From: Sediminibacterium sp. KACHI17
GTDB taxonomy: Bacteria > Bacteroidota > Bacteroidia > Chitinophagales > Chitinophagaceae
Direction: 5' to 3'
Assembly (NCBI RefSeq): GCF_040362915.1
Contig: NZ_AP029612.1
Location: 744,001-808,000 of the forward strand
Length of the DNA stretch: 64,000 nucleotides
In this document: piece by piece, positions 28,849-35,744 of the stretch
How positions within the stretch are numbered: position 1 is the stretch's first letter
Layout: each line of letters starts with the position of its first letter
Translations under genes and position numbers: made by a program
The notes under the pieces: generated by a model
What the model was told of the DNA's origin: nothing
The model's input: only the letters and a program-made list of their open reading frames with translations
The model's database searches: none

Positions 28849-29230
28849 CATAAGCCTCGTAAGCCGGATTCTGTTTCTACACCATCATTTATCTAGCCCC
28901 TGCATTACTACAGGGATCTTGCTGCCTACCCTGGAATCTTCCCGTCTCGCCTAAGGCAAGATAGAATTGAACGAGCCGCTCTCAAAGACTCCTATACATG
29001 GCATTACAGCACCCAAGGTTTACCCTTCTATTTTGTTACCAAAACAGAACGTGAGCTCTTACCTCACATTTTCACCCTTACCCCCACATTACTGCGGGGA
29101 CGGTTATTTTCTGTGGCACTTTCTCGTCCCGACAGAATCGTCGGGAGCCGGCTATTCACCGGTGGGTTGCCCTATGCTGTCCAGACTTTCCTCCCCCACA
29201 TTGCTGTAGAGGCGATGGTTCGAGCTTATG
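28849..29230 (-). ncRNA. rnpB: RNase P RNA, class A
   Basis: The RNA subunit of RNase P, which matures tRNA 5' ends. The minus strand carries the conserved 5' core GGAGGAAAGTCTGGACA, the CACCGGTGAATAGCCGGC block, the GGTAAACCTTGGG and TAGGCAGCAAGATCC regions, and the 3' core ending near GAATCCGGCTTACGAGG. The ends pair as P1 (CATAAGC-TCG with CGA-GGCTTATG), which sets the limits at about 29230 and 28849 (382 nt). It has its own minus-7 box just upstream. Confidence 0.95.
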
Positions 29231-29236
29231 CAAGTG

Positions 29237-29244
29237 CAAAGGTA
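29237..29244 (-). promoter_or_regulatory. Minus-7 promoter box of rnpB
   Basis: The minus strand reads TACCTTTG, an exact TAnnTTTG; its last G is 7 nt before the P1-defined RNA 5' end at 29230. This gives an internal yardstick for the distance from box to transcription start in this genome. Confidence 0.65.
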
Positions 29245-29290
29245 ATTTAAAAATGGGCGCGTGAGAATAAGAAATCAAAAGTCAAAATTA

Positions 29291-29322
29291 AAAAGTCAAA
29301 ACGGGATATTGTTTTGACTTTT
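29291..29322 (-). terminator. Hairpin after smr-domain gene
   Basis: A perfect 12-bp stem (AAAAGTCAAAAC with GTTTTGACTTTT) with an 8-nt loop lies 11 nt after the stop of the Smr gene and is followed on the minus strand by TTAATTTTG. It uses the same AGTCAAAA words as other gaps, so it may be a repeat doing duty as a terminator. Confidence 0.55.
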
Positions 29323-29332
29323 GGCTTTTCAA

Positions 29333-30364
29333 TCAGTACTGAAAAAACACTTCCGTCGCCCCATATCCGAAACGGGGGTCGTATTGATTGATGAAATGCT
29401 TTACTTCTCTTTTTGTTTTGAGGATATCATGTATTTCTTCACGTAAACGCCCTTTGCCAACACCATGAATGACGATCAAGGAAGGTTGACGATGTGCAAT
29501 GGCCAGATCAAACCATTTTTCAAATTCGGCTAGCTGGATACCGATGATTTCGATATTACTGAGATGATCGTATGTGTCGGTTAACTTTTCAATATGAAGA
29601 TCAATCACCGATCTGGCTGGCGGTAAATGTTGACGCACTTTCGATGCATCATAGATTTTATAGCCTTTATTAGATAATTTAGATAGATCTACATAATCTT
29701 CGGATGAATCCTTCTCAGGATACTCTTTGAATAATTGATAAGAAAAAGTGGGCTCATTGTTTTCCTTCAATGCTTCAATCTTTTGAAAGATCTGCTTTGG
29801 CTTCAGTTTCAATTGTGCTTCATAATGTGCAGCTTTCCCTTTTTTGGGTTGAAGCAGAGAAAAATCAACGGAGAATGAAGGACTATCATTCACTTTTTCA
29901 AAATCGATGTCATGAAGATAAAAATCATGAAAGCCTTGCACCTGATTTACCAATTCAAAGTCGAGGTCGTGCAGAAAAAATTGTTTGTAAGTGAATTGAT
30001 AAGTGTCCGGAGTTTTATTGACCAGATGTACTTTCAACAATTCAACCACTTCATCATTAAAATCATCCAAAGCAAACTTGGGTATAAATGAAAGCCATAC
30101 TCCATCAGCCACTTGTATTTGATTGGGTTTAGGCTTTTCTTTTGGAACCTGGTCAATGTATTGTTTAGGTGCAACTTTCTTTTCGGGCTCCTGCTTCTTT
30201 TTTGTAAACCGATAGAAATAAGGAAAATCGATCTGATCCATGTAAGCAGGAAATTTCACACCCCTCACTTCGATCATGACCATCTTGTCATTGATCAGTT
30301 CAATAACTTTTCCCTCTTCATTGCTGTGCAATACGATTATATCATCACCAACCTGGTACTTCAT
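29333..30364 (-). CDS. DUF2027/Smr-domain protein
   Basis: A 343-residue cytoplasmic protein. The N-terminus (about 1-60: QVGDDIIVLHSNEEGKVIELI, VEVRGVKFPAY-like) is a small SH3-like beta domain, followed by a Lys/Pro linker and a middle beta domain (about 85-235) as in DUF2027 proteins. The C-terminal Smr domain (about 255-343) carries DLHIEKL and IVIHGVGKGRLREEI, the nuclease/DNA-binding motifs found at the end of MutS2. There is no MutS ATPase, so this is a stand-alone Smr protein. The longest frame begins at a TTG (30373); ATG 30364 is preferred because it follows the minus-7 box at 30382-30389. Its role in nucleic-acid processing is inferred from the domain only. Confidence 0.85.
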   Translation of the reverse strand: MKYQVGDDIIVLHSNEEGKVIELINDKMVMIEVRGVKFPAYMDQIDFPYFYRFTKKKQEPEKKVAPKQYIDQVPKEKPKPNQIQVADGVWLSFIPKFALDDFNDEVVELLKVHLVNKTPDTYQFTYKQFFLHDLDFELVNQVQGFHDFYLHDIDFEKVNDSPSFSVDFSLLQPKKGKAAHYEAQLKLKPKQIFQKIEALKENNEPTFSYQLFKEYPEKDSSEDYVDLSKLSNKGYKIYDASKVRQHLPPARSVIDLHIEKLTDTYDHLSNIEIIGIQLAEFEKWFDLAIAHRQPSLIVIHGVGKGRLREEIHDILKTKREVKHFINQYDPRFGYGATEVFFQY

Positions 30365-30381
30365 GTCTCTCAATTTCGCTG

Positions 30382-30389
30382 CAAAGTTA
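30382..30389 (-). promoter_or_regulatory. Minus-7 promoter box of smr-domain gene
   Basis: TAACTTTG on the minus strand is an exact TAnnTTTG, 18 nt before the ATG at 30364 and just after the stop of the permease gene at 30401, so the Smr gene can be transcribed on its own. Confidence 0.5.
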
Positions 30390-30400
30390 ATCAGATCCTA

Positions 30401-32104
30401 TCAGGATTCTGTATTCAATCTGCTGCGTTTACGTCCATACAAAAAGTAGATGGCCAGTCCAACCCCCATCCAAACAAAGAACCAGAGCCAGCTAACCGCC
30501 GGTATTTCGATCATCAGATACAAGCAGCACAATGCTCCCAGTACGGGTATCAATGAATGATTTCTCAGAAAGCTATATACCGCAGTCACCAATGAAATAA
30601 GAACGAATACAAGGAATAAGATTTCCTGATATCCTTCTGTACCAATATTTTGAAAAGCAGCCATGATACGGCTCCATGAAAAATATACAAAAACACCAAC
30701 AACCGCAGGTATCAATAACTTACCATTGATATAAGGCAGACTAAAAGCATTGCTCCCTTTGGCTTTGGCGATGCGAGGTAATGCCAACACGCCAAAACAA
30801 ACCAACACAAATGCGAATAAAGTACCGATACTGGTAAGATCTGTCATGGTGCCGCTTGATACAAACAATGCAGGAACTCCTGCCATCAATCCTGTTAAGA
30901 TCGTAGCAAAAGAAGGCGTCTGAAATTTTGGATGTACTTGTGCAAATTTTTTGGGCAACAATCCATCTCTACTCATGCTCATCCATATACGAGGCTGTCC
31001 GAGTGCGAATACTAATAATACACTGGTGGTCGCCACCACAGCACTCACAGAAATGATGTAGCCTACTTTATTCATGTGTAATTTATCGAAGACATAGGCT
31101 AATGGATCGTCGACTTTCAATTCACTGTAATGAACCATTCCGGTAAGTACCAGTGCGATCAATATGTACAAGCCCGTGCAGATCAACAAAGAATAGATCA
31201 TTCCTTTAGGAAGGTCTCGTTGTGGATTTTTACATTCTTCTGCAGTGGTAGAAATAGCGTCAAAGCCAATATAGGCATAGAATACCGCGGATACACCTGC
31301 TAATACCCCTCCAAATCCGTTGGGCATAAAAGGAGTCCAGTTATCGGTATCTACATAAAAGAAGCCCATCACGATCACAAAAATGATCACTCCGATTTTG
31401 AACATCACCATTGCATTGGTGCTCTTCTTACTTTCTTTGATACCGATATAAGCCAATACTGTGATAAGGGCAACGATCATAAAAGCAGGGATATTGATGA
31501 TCATTTTCCATCCCGCGATGACAGGCGCATTCATTATGGCATCATATCCCATTCTGGCATGATTGGTCAAACTTTCCAATGTCTTTCCTTCGGCCATCCC
31601 TTTCATGGCTTCTTCATAACCCAACTGAGCATTTGAAGCATTGGTAGCGAGCCAGCCGGGCAGATGAATCCCAAATCCTTCCAACAAGTTATTGAAGTAG
31701 CCGCTCCAACTGATAGCCACAACAATATTACCAATGGAGTATTCGAGGATCAATGCCCATCCGATGATCCAGGCGATCACTTCTCCAAATGAAACATAGG
31801 CATAAGTATATGCACTTCCGGCTATGGGAATTCGACTTGCAAATTCAGCATAACAAAGCGCACTGAATCCACAGGTGATCGCAGTAATAATAAAAAGGAC
31901 AGCAATGCCGGGTCCACCATTATATGCAGCGGTTCCGATGGTTGAAAAGATACCTGCGCCGATTACAGCAGCGATACCCATGAAAGTAAGGTCACGTACT
32001 CCCAATATTTTTTTCAATCCGGTTCCATGACCGTCGGTATGACCGGCTGCTGCTTCAGCAGCGATTCTGTCGATTGATTTTCTTCTGAATAAAGAACCTG
32101 ACAT
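30401..32104 (-). CDS. APC-family amino acid permease
   Basis: A 567-residue inner-membrane transporter with about 12-14 spans. The APC signature GIAAVIGAGIFSTIGTAAYNGGPG opens the first span, with AGSAYTYAYVSFGEVIAWIIGWALILEY and YAYIGFDAISTTAEECKNPQRDLPKG downstream, as in cationic amino acid transporters of the YfnA/CAT type. The C-terminus adds two spans and a basic tail (YGRKRSRLNTES). Substrate is likely a basic or neutral amino acid, which sequence alone cannot fix. It lies between the prenyl synthase and the Smr gene on the same strand with an 84-bp gap upstream. Confidence 0.9.
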   Translation of the reverse strand: MSGSLFRRKSIDRIAAEAAAGHTDGHGTGLKKILGVRDLTFMGIAAVIGAGIFSTIGTAAYNGGPGIAVLFIITAITCGFSALCYAEFASRIPIAGSAYTYAYVSFGEVIAWIIGWALILEYSIGNIVVAISWSGYFNNLLEGFGIHLPGWLATNASNAQLGYEEAMKGMAEGKTLESLTNHARMGYDAIMNAPVIAGWKMIINIPAFMIVALITVLAYIGIKESKKSTNAMVMFKIGVIIFVIVMGFFYVDTDNWTPFMPNGFGGVLAGVSAVFYAYIGFDAISTTAEECKNPQRDLPKGMIYSLLICTGLYILIALVLTGMVHYSELKVDDPLAYVFDKLHMNKVGYIISVSAVVATTSVLLVFALGQPRIWMSMSRDGLLPKKFAQVHPKFQTPSFATILTGLMAGVPALFVSSGTMTDLTSIGTLFAFVLVCFGVLALPRIAKAKGSNAFSLPYINGKLLIPAVVGVFVYFSWSRIMAAFQNIGTEGYQEILFLVFVLISLVTAVYSFLRNHSLIPVLGALCCLYLMIEIPAVSWLWFFVWMGVGLAIYFLYGRKRSRLNTES

Positions 32105-32188
32105 GCTCGTTGGTTTTGGTATAAAGCAATCTGAATGAATGCAAATGGCTTTCCCTATTTGCTATGGATGACAAGATAAACGAATCTT

Positions 32189-33154
32189 TTAATATTCACG
32201 CTGTATCAGAAAATTGGCTAATTCCTTCAAAGGTTCTTTCCGCACCGAACGAACCGCAATAGCATCCAAATGCTGTAGCGCCGTTTGCAGGTAGGTATCT
32301 TTCAACTCTTTCGCCCATGCATCAATATTGCAATCACGGAATATTTGCAACACTTGTTCCACCTTATCCGGTGGATTCATTTGCATCAACTGAAATAGTC
32401 GGTTTTTCTGATCGGTATTGGCGACTTCCAATGCATGTAACATCAGGAAGGTCTTTTTATTCTGGCGAATATCTCCTCCAACATCCTTTCCAAATTTTTC
32501 AGGATCACCAAAAGCATCCAGATAATCATCTTGTACTTGAAAGGCGATCCCTAAATTTTTACCAAATTCATACAGGTGTTTACAATTGCCTTCGCTGGCT
32601 CCCCCAATGATAGCACCCATTTCCAAACTGGCAGCCAATAGTACAGATGTCTTTAAGCTGATCATATGAATATAATCATCCAGCGACACAGAACTGTTGC
32701 GTTCAAAATCCATATCCATTTGCTGACCTTCACATACTTCTCTTGCAGTGGTATTGAATAAGTGAAGTATCCGATGAATGTATTGAGGTTGAATCTTGTT
32801 CAAATAATCATAGGCTTTGATCAACATCACATCCCCGGCCAATAAAGCAGTGCTTAACCCGTATTTCATGTGAACTGTTTCCATCCCTCTACGCAAGGGG
32901 GCTTCATCCATGATATCATCATGAATCAGCGTGAAGTTGTGGAATAGTTCTATCGCTGTTGCCAATTCCCAGCTATCCGGATGGATCTCGTCAAACAATT
33001 CATTGCCCATCAAACACATCACAGGTCTGATCCTTTTCCCTCCCCATGATAAGAAATACTCATTGGGTTCATACAAACTGGCAGGCTGTTCAGGAAAATG
33101 TCTGGTAGCGAAATGATTGCCGAATTCTGTTACTAAATCTTTAAAACTGTGCAT
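32189..33154 (-). CDS. Polyprenyl diphosphate synthase (geranylgeranyl/farnesyl type)
   Basis: A 321-residue class I trans-prenyltransferase that joins isopentenyl diphosphate to an allylic diphosphate. Both aspartate-rich metal motifs are present: LIHDDIMDEAPLRRG (first, near 77-92) and QVQDDYLDAFGDPEKFGKDVGGDI (second). The GGKRIRP substrate-binding block lies near 38-44. Chain length cannot be read with confidence: the residues before the first motif (ELFHNFTLIHDD) contain Phe, which would fit C15-C20 products. The box TAGGTTTG ends 5 nt before the ATG. Confidence 0.9.
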   Translation of the reverse strand: MHSFKDLVTEFGNHFATRHFPEQPASLYEPNEYFLSWGGKRIRPVMCLMGNELFDEIHPDSWELATAIELFHNFTLIHDDIMDEAPLRRGMETVHMKYGLSTALLAGDVMLIKAYDYLNKIQPQYIHRILHLFNTTAREVCEGQQMDMDFERNSSVSLDDYIHMISLKTSVLLAASLEMGAIIGGASEGNCKHLYEFGKNLGIAFQVQDDYLDAFGDPEKFGKDVGGDIRQNKKTFLMLHALEVANTDQKNRLFQLMQMNPPDKVEQVLQIFRDCNIDAWAKELKDTYLQTALQHLDAIAVRSVRKEPLKELANFLIQREY

Positions 33155-33158
33155 AATA

Positions 33159-33166
33159 CAAACCTA
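33159..33166 (-). promoter_or_regulatory. Minus-7 promoter box of prenyl synthase gene
   Basis: TAGGTTTG on the minus strand is an exact TAnnTTTG with its last G 5 nt before the ATG at 33154; a transcript from it would be leaderless or nearly so. Confidence 0.45.
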
Positions 33167-33215
33167 AATATAAAACCAAAAGCAACCTTAACTATTCCTT
33201 CCGGAATCACAGGAT

Positions 33216-33223
33216 TATTTTTG
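33216..33223 (+). promoter_or_regulatory. Minus-7 promoter box of small outer-membrane protein gene
   Basis: TATTTTTG is an exact TAnnTTTG, 35 nt before the ATG at 33259, giving a leader of nearly 30 nt. Confidence 0.5.
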
Positions 33224-33258
33224 GCACGATTTTATCTTATACAGACAAAAACACTGTT

Positions 33259-33735
33259 ATGAAAAGAATAGTTCTGTTAACCCTGATCGTTTTGGCTGCG
33301 AATGCGGCTATGTCTCAAAGTACCGGCTCTACCTATAAAACCGCATTGGGGGTAAAAGTATATCCCGGAGCCATCAGTGTCAAGCATTTTACTAAAAGCA
33401 ATGTAGCACTGGAAGGACTTGGTTATATCTCCAATGATGGATTTCGTTTAACGGGTTTATATGAATACCATGGAAATTTTAATGGTGTAGAAGGATTGAA
33501 ATGGTATATCGGTGGTGGTGGACATATCGGTGTATGGAGTGATAGCTGGCGCAATCGTTATCCAACACGTAATGATGGACTTGCTATTGGTATGGATGGC
33601 GTATTGGGTGTTGATTACAAAATCAAAGGCGCTCCATTAAACCTTAGTTTCGACTGGCAACCTTCGTTCAATTTTATCGGATACAACTACTTTGAAGGTG
33701 GTTGGGGTGGAATTGGTATCAGGTATACTTTTTAA
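33259..33735 (+). CDS. Small outer-membrane beta-barrel-like protein
   Basis: A 158-residue exported protein (signal peptide about 1-19, ending AAMSQ). The mature part alternates aromatic and small residues in short strands (LKWYIGGGGHIGVWSD, LGVDYKI, LNLSFDWQPSFNFIGYN) and ends GGIGIRYTF with a terminal Phe, as expected for an eight-stranded outer-membrane barrel. I do not recognise a more precise family. It stands alone, with its own minus-7 box, divergent from the prenyl synthase. Confidence 0.75.
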   Translation: MKRIVLLTLIVLAANAAMSQSTGSTYKTALGVKVYPGAISVKHFTKSNVALEGLGYISNDGFRLTGLYEYHGNFNGVEGLKWYIGGGGHIGVWSDSWRNRYPTRNDGLAIGMDGVLGVDYKIKGAPLNLSFDWQPSFNFIGYNYFEGGWGGIGIRYTF

Positions 33736-33759
33736 GTACGAGACCTGGAAATAATAAAC

Positions 33760-33816
33760 AAGAAATAGGAAATAAATATTGGGAAAATAGAGTTCACTTT
33801 TTATTTCCTATTTCTT
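33760..33816. repeat. 17-bp inverted repeat between convergent genes
   Basis: AAGAAATAGGAAATAAA and its perfect reverse complement are separated by 23 nt and lie between the convergent outer-membrane protein and ftsY genes. The words are the same as in the tandem repeat at 27591-27646. It probably doubles as a two-way terminator. Confidence 0.75.
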
Positions 33817-33828
33817 ACTTTTTGCTTT

Positions 33829-34794
33829 TTATTTTTCTGCTACACTAAACAGGCTGCTTACAAAAGCGTGTTTATCAAAGATGATCAGGTCATCAATTTT
33901 TTCTCCTACACCAATATACTTAACAGGAATTTTGAATTGATCAGCGATCGCCAGTACAACTCCCCCTTTCGCAGTACCATCCAATTTGGTGATAGATAAA
34001 GCAGATACCTCAGTTGTAGCGGTGAATTGTCTGGCTTGTTCTAATGCATTTTGTCCGGTAGAACCATCTAATACAAGCATCACTTCATGTGGTGCATCAG
34101 GAATTACTTTTTGGATAACACGTTTGATCTTACTGAGTTCATCCATCAGGTGAAGCTTATTGTGCAAACGACCTGCAGTGTCAATGATCACAACATCTGC
34201 GTTGCGGGCCACAGCGCTTTTAACGGTATCAAAGGCAACCGCGCTGGGATCTGACCCCATGGCTTGTTTAACGATGGGAACACCTACCCGCTCACTCCAA
34301 ATGGTCAGTTGATCAACAGCAGCGGCACGAAAGGTATCTGCTGCGCCCAATACCACTTCTTTACCTGCTTTTTTATAATTGTGTGCTAGTTTTCCGATGG
34401 TCGTTGTTTTTCCAACACCATTTACACCTACCACCAAGATGACGTATGGTTTCTTTCCTTCGGGGATCTCAAAATCCTGATAAGAAAGTTCAGGTGCATC
34501 TACCAGTAGTGCAGCAATTTCTTCCTGCAATAACTGATTGAGTTCCGCTGTGTTTACATATTTATCCTGCTTTACTCTTTTTTCAATCCTTTCAATGATC
34601 TTGATGGTGGTGTCGATCCCAACATCGGCACTTACCAAAGCTTCTTCAAGGTTATCCAATACTTCATCATCAACAGTTGTTTTACCGGCAATTGCTTTGG
34701 TGATCTTGGAAAAGAATCCTTCTTTGGTCTTTTGTAAACCGTGATCCAGACTTTCCTTTTCTTTCTTCCCAAATAATTTATCAAACAAACCCAT
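33829..34794 (-). CDS. ftsY: Signal recognition particle receptor FtsY
   Basis: A 321-residue SRP GTPase that docks ribosome-SRP complexes at the inner membrane. The short N-terminus is followed by a four-helix N domain and a G domain with GVNGVGKTTTIGKLA (P-loop), DTFRAAAVDQL, DTAGR, TKLDGTAKGG and a C-terminal amphipathic helix. The long acidic A domain of E. coli is absent, as is usual in this phylum. The start was moved to ATG 34794 (MGLFDKLFGKKEK) from the longest frame (34827). It is last in the rpmB-rpmG-DUF4295-ftsY cluster. Confidence 0.96.
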   Translation of the reverse strand: MGLFDKLFGKKEKESLDHGLQKTKEGFFSKITKAIAGKTTVDDEVLDNLEEALVSADVGIDTTIKIIERIEKRVKQDKYVNTAELNQLLQEEIAALLVDAPELSYQDFEIPEGKKPYVILVVGVNGVGKTTTIGKLAHNYKKAGKEVVLGAADTFRAAAVDQLTIWSERVGVPIVKQAMGSDPSAVAFDTVKSAVARNADVVIIDTAGRLHNKLHLMDELSKIKRVIQKVIPDAPHEVMLVLDGSTGQNALEQARQFTATTEVSALSITKLDGTAKGGVVLAIADQFKIPVKYIGVGEKIDDLIIFDKHAFVSSLFSVAEK

Positions 34795-34877
34795 ACTACC
34801 TGATTTTATGGATGCAATTAAATACAAAAAGCCTTCCCGTGTAAGAGAAAGCTTTTAATATGATAAGGTCAGAAAGA

Positions 34878-35051
34878 TTACTTCTCTGACATGAAGTCTT
34901 TAACCTTGTCTTTGTGTACAATAGCTTCTTTGAAGGTGTATGCACCTGTCTTTGGGCTACGTACCGCTCTGATCACTTTAGTCCAGTTCTTAGCTTCAGC
35001 GGCTGCTTTCTGGTCTTTTACTTTCGCGTTTTTGGAAGCTGCTTTTGCCAT
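34878..35051 (-). CDS. DUF4295-family small basic protein
   Basis: A 57-residue Lys/Ala-rich protein beginning MAKAASKNAKVKDQKAAAEA and ending VKDFMSEK. It matches the small DUF4295 family that in Bacteroidota sits right after rpmG, and here it starts 2 nt after the rpmG stop and lies 83 bp before ftsY. Its size, charge and position suggest a ribosome-associated protein, but no function is established that I know of. Confidence 0.87.
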   Translation of the reverse strand: MAKAASKNAKVKDQKAAAEAKNWTKVIRAVRSPKTGAYTFKEAIVHKDKVKDFMSEK

Positions 35052-35053
35052 GA

Positions 35054-35236
35054 TTATTTGATTTCTTTATGAACGGTTACTTTTTTCAAAATTGGATTGA
35101 ACTTCTTCAGTTCCATACGCTCAGGCGTATTTTTCTTGTTTTTGGTAGTGATATAACGGCTTGTGCCTGGCAGACCTGTGGTCTTATGCTCAGTGCATTC
35201 CAAAATCACCTGTACCCTGTTACCTTTCTTTGCCAT
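35054..35236 (-). CDS. rpmG: 50S ribosomal protein bL33
   Basis: A 60-residue large-subunit protein: [14 protein letters not shown], then [24 protein letters not shown] and a Lys-rich end. Only one Cys is present (ILECTEHK), so this is the zinc-free C-minus form. It lies 28 nt after rpmB and 2 nt before the DUF4295 gene. Confidence 0.97.
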   Translation of the reverse strand: MAKKGNRVQVILECTEHKTTGLPGTSRYITTKNKKNTPERMELKKFNPILKKVTVHKEIK

Positions 35237-35264
35237 TGTATTAGGTAGTTTTTTCTTTTGTTAA

Positions 35265-35501
35265 TTAGATCTTAGCGCCCTGGGCTCTCATTTCTTTGAT
35301 CACAGTTGCCAAACCATTTTTGTTGATGGTTCTTAAAGCATCAGTTGAAACCTTCAGGGTTACCCAACGGTCTTCCTCAGCAAAAAAGAAACGCTTCTTT
35401 TGTAAATTGGGTAAAAAACGACGCTTGGTCTTAATGTTTGAGTGAGAAACACTATTTCCTACGATCGGCTTTTTTCCAGTAACCTGACATACTCTTGCCA
35501 T
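35265..35501 (-). CDS. rpmB: 50S ribosomal protein bL28
   Basis: A 78-residue large-subunit protein with the typical start [20 protein letters not shown] and the [15 protein letters not shown] block. It is the first gene of the rpmB-rpmG-DUF4295-ftsY cluster and is preceded by a minus-7 box. Confidence 0.97.
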   Translation of the reverse strand: MARVCQVTGKKPIVGNSVSHSNIKTKRRFLPNLQKKRFFFAEEDRWVTLKVSTDALRTINKNGLATVIKEMRAQGAKI

Positions 35502-35523
35502 GACTCAATTTTTTTCGGGACGG

Positions 35524-35531
35524 CAAAGGTA
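35524..35531 (-). promoter_or_regulatory. Minus-7 promoter box of rpmB operon
   Basis: TACCTTTG on the minus strand is an exact TAnnTTTG, identical to the rnpB box, 23 nt before the rpmB ATG. Confidence 0.55.
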
Positions 35532-35675
35532 GGGAAATGCTCCAAAAAATCCATACGAAATTCTCTTTTTTTAATGAATTTGTTCACACTACCCGTATAA
35601 ATTTCATTTGGGACTAATTTTTTGAGCTGGTTTTTCCACATTTCACCTTCTTAGTACCCTGATTTCTAAAAAAAA

Positions 35676-35736
35676 TCTGTGATTTTCTGTGTCCTCAGTG
35701 GCATTTATTGCCACAGAAAACACTGAAAATCACAGA
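35676..35736. repeat. Imperfect 27-bp inverted repeat
   Basis: Two 27-bp arms matching at 23 positions (TCTGTGATTTTC at the outer end, AGTGGC/GCCAC near the loop) with a 7-nt loop lie just after the stop of the M14 peptidase gene. The words CTGTGT..TCAGTGGC recur in the hairpin at 56939-56992. Confidence 0.75.
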
Positions 35737-35744
35737 AATAAGTT

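Noticed and set aside
28967..29209. 80-codon open frame on the plus strand
   Set aside because: It lies wholly inside the RNase P RNA gene on the opposite strand.
35459..35641. 60-codon open frame on the minus strand upstream of rpmB
   Set aside because: It overlaps the rpmB start and promoter box in another frame and has no recognisable features.
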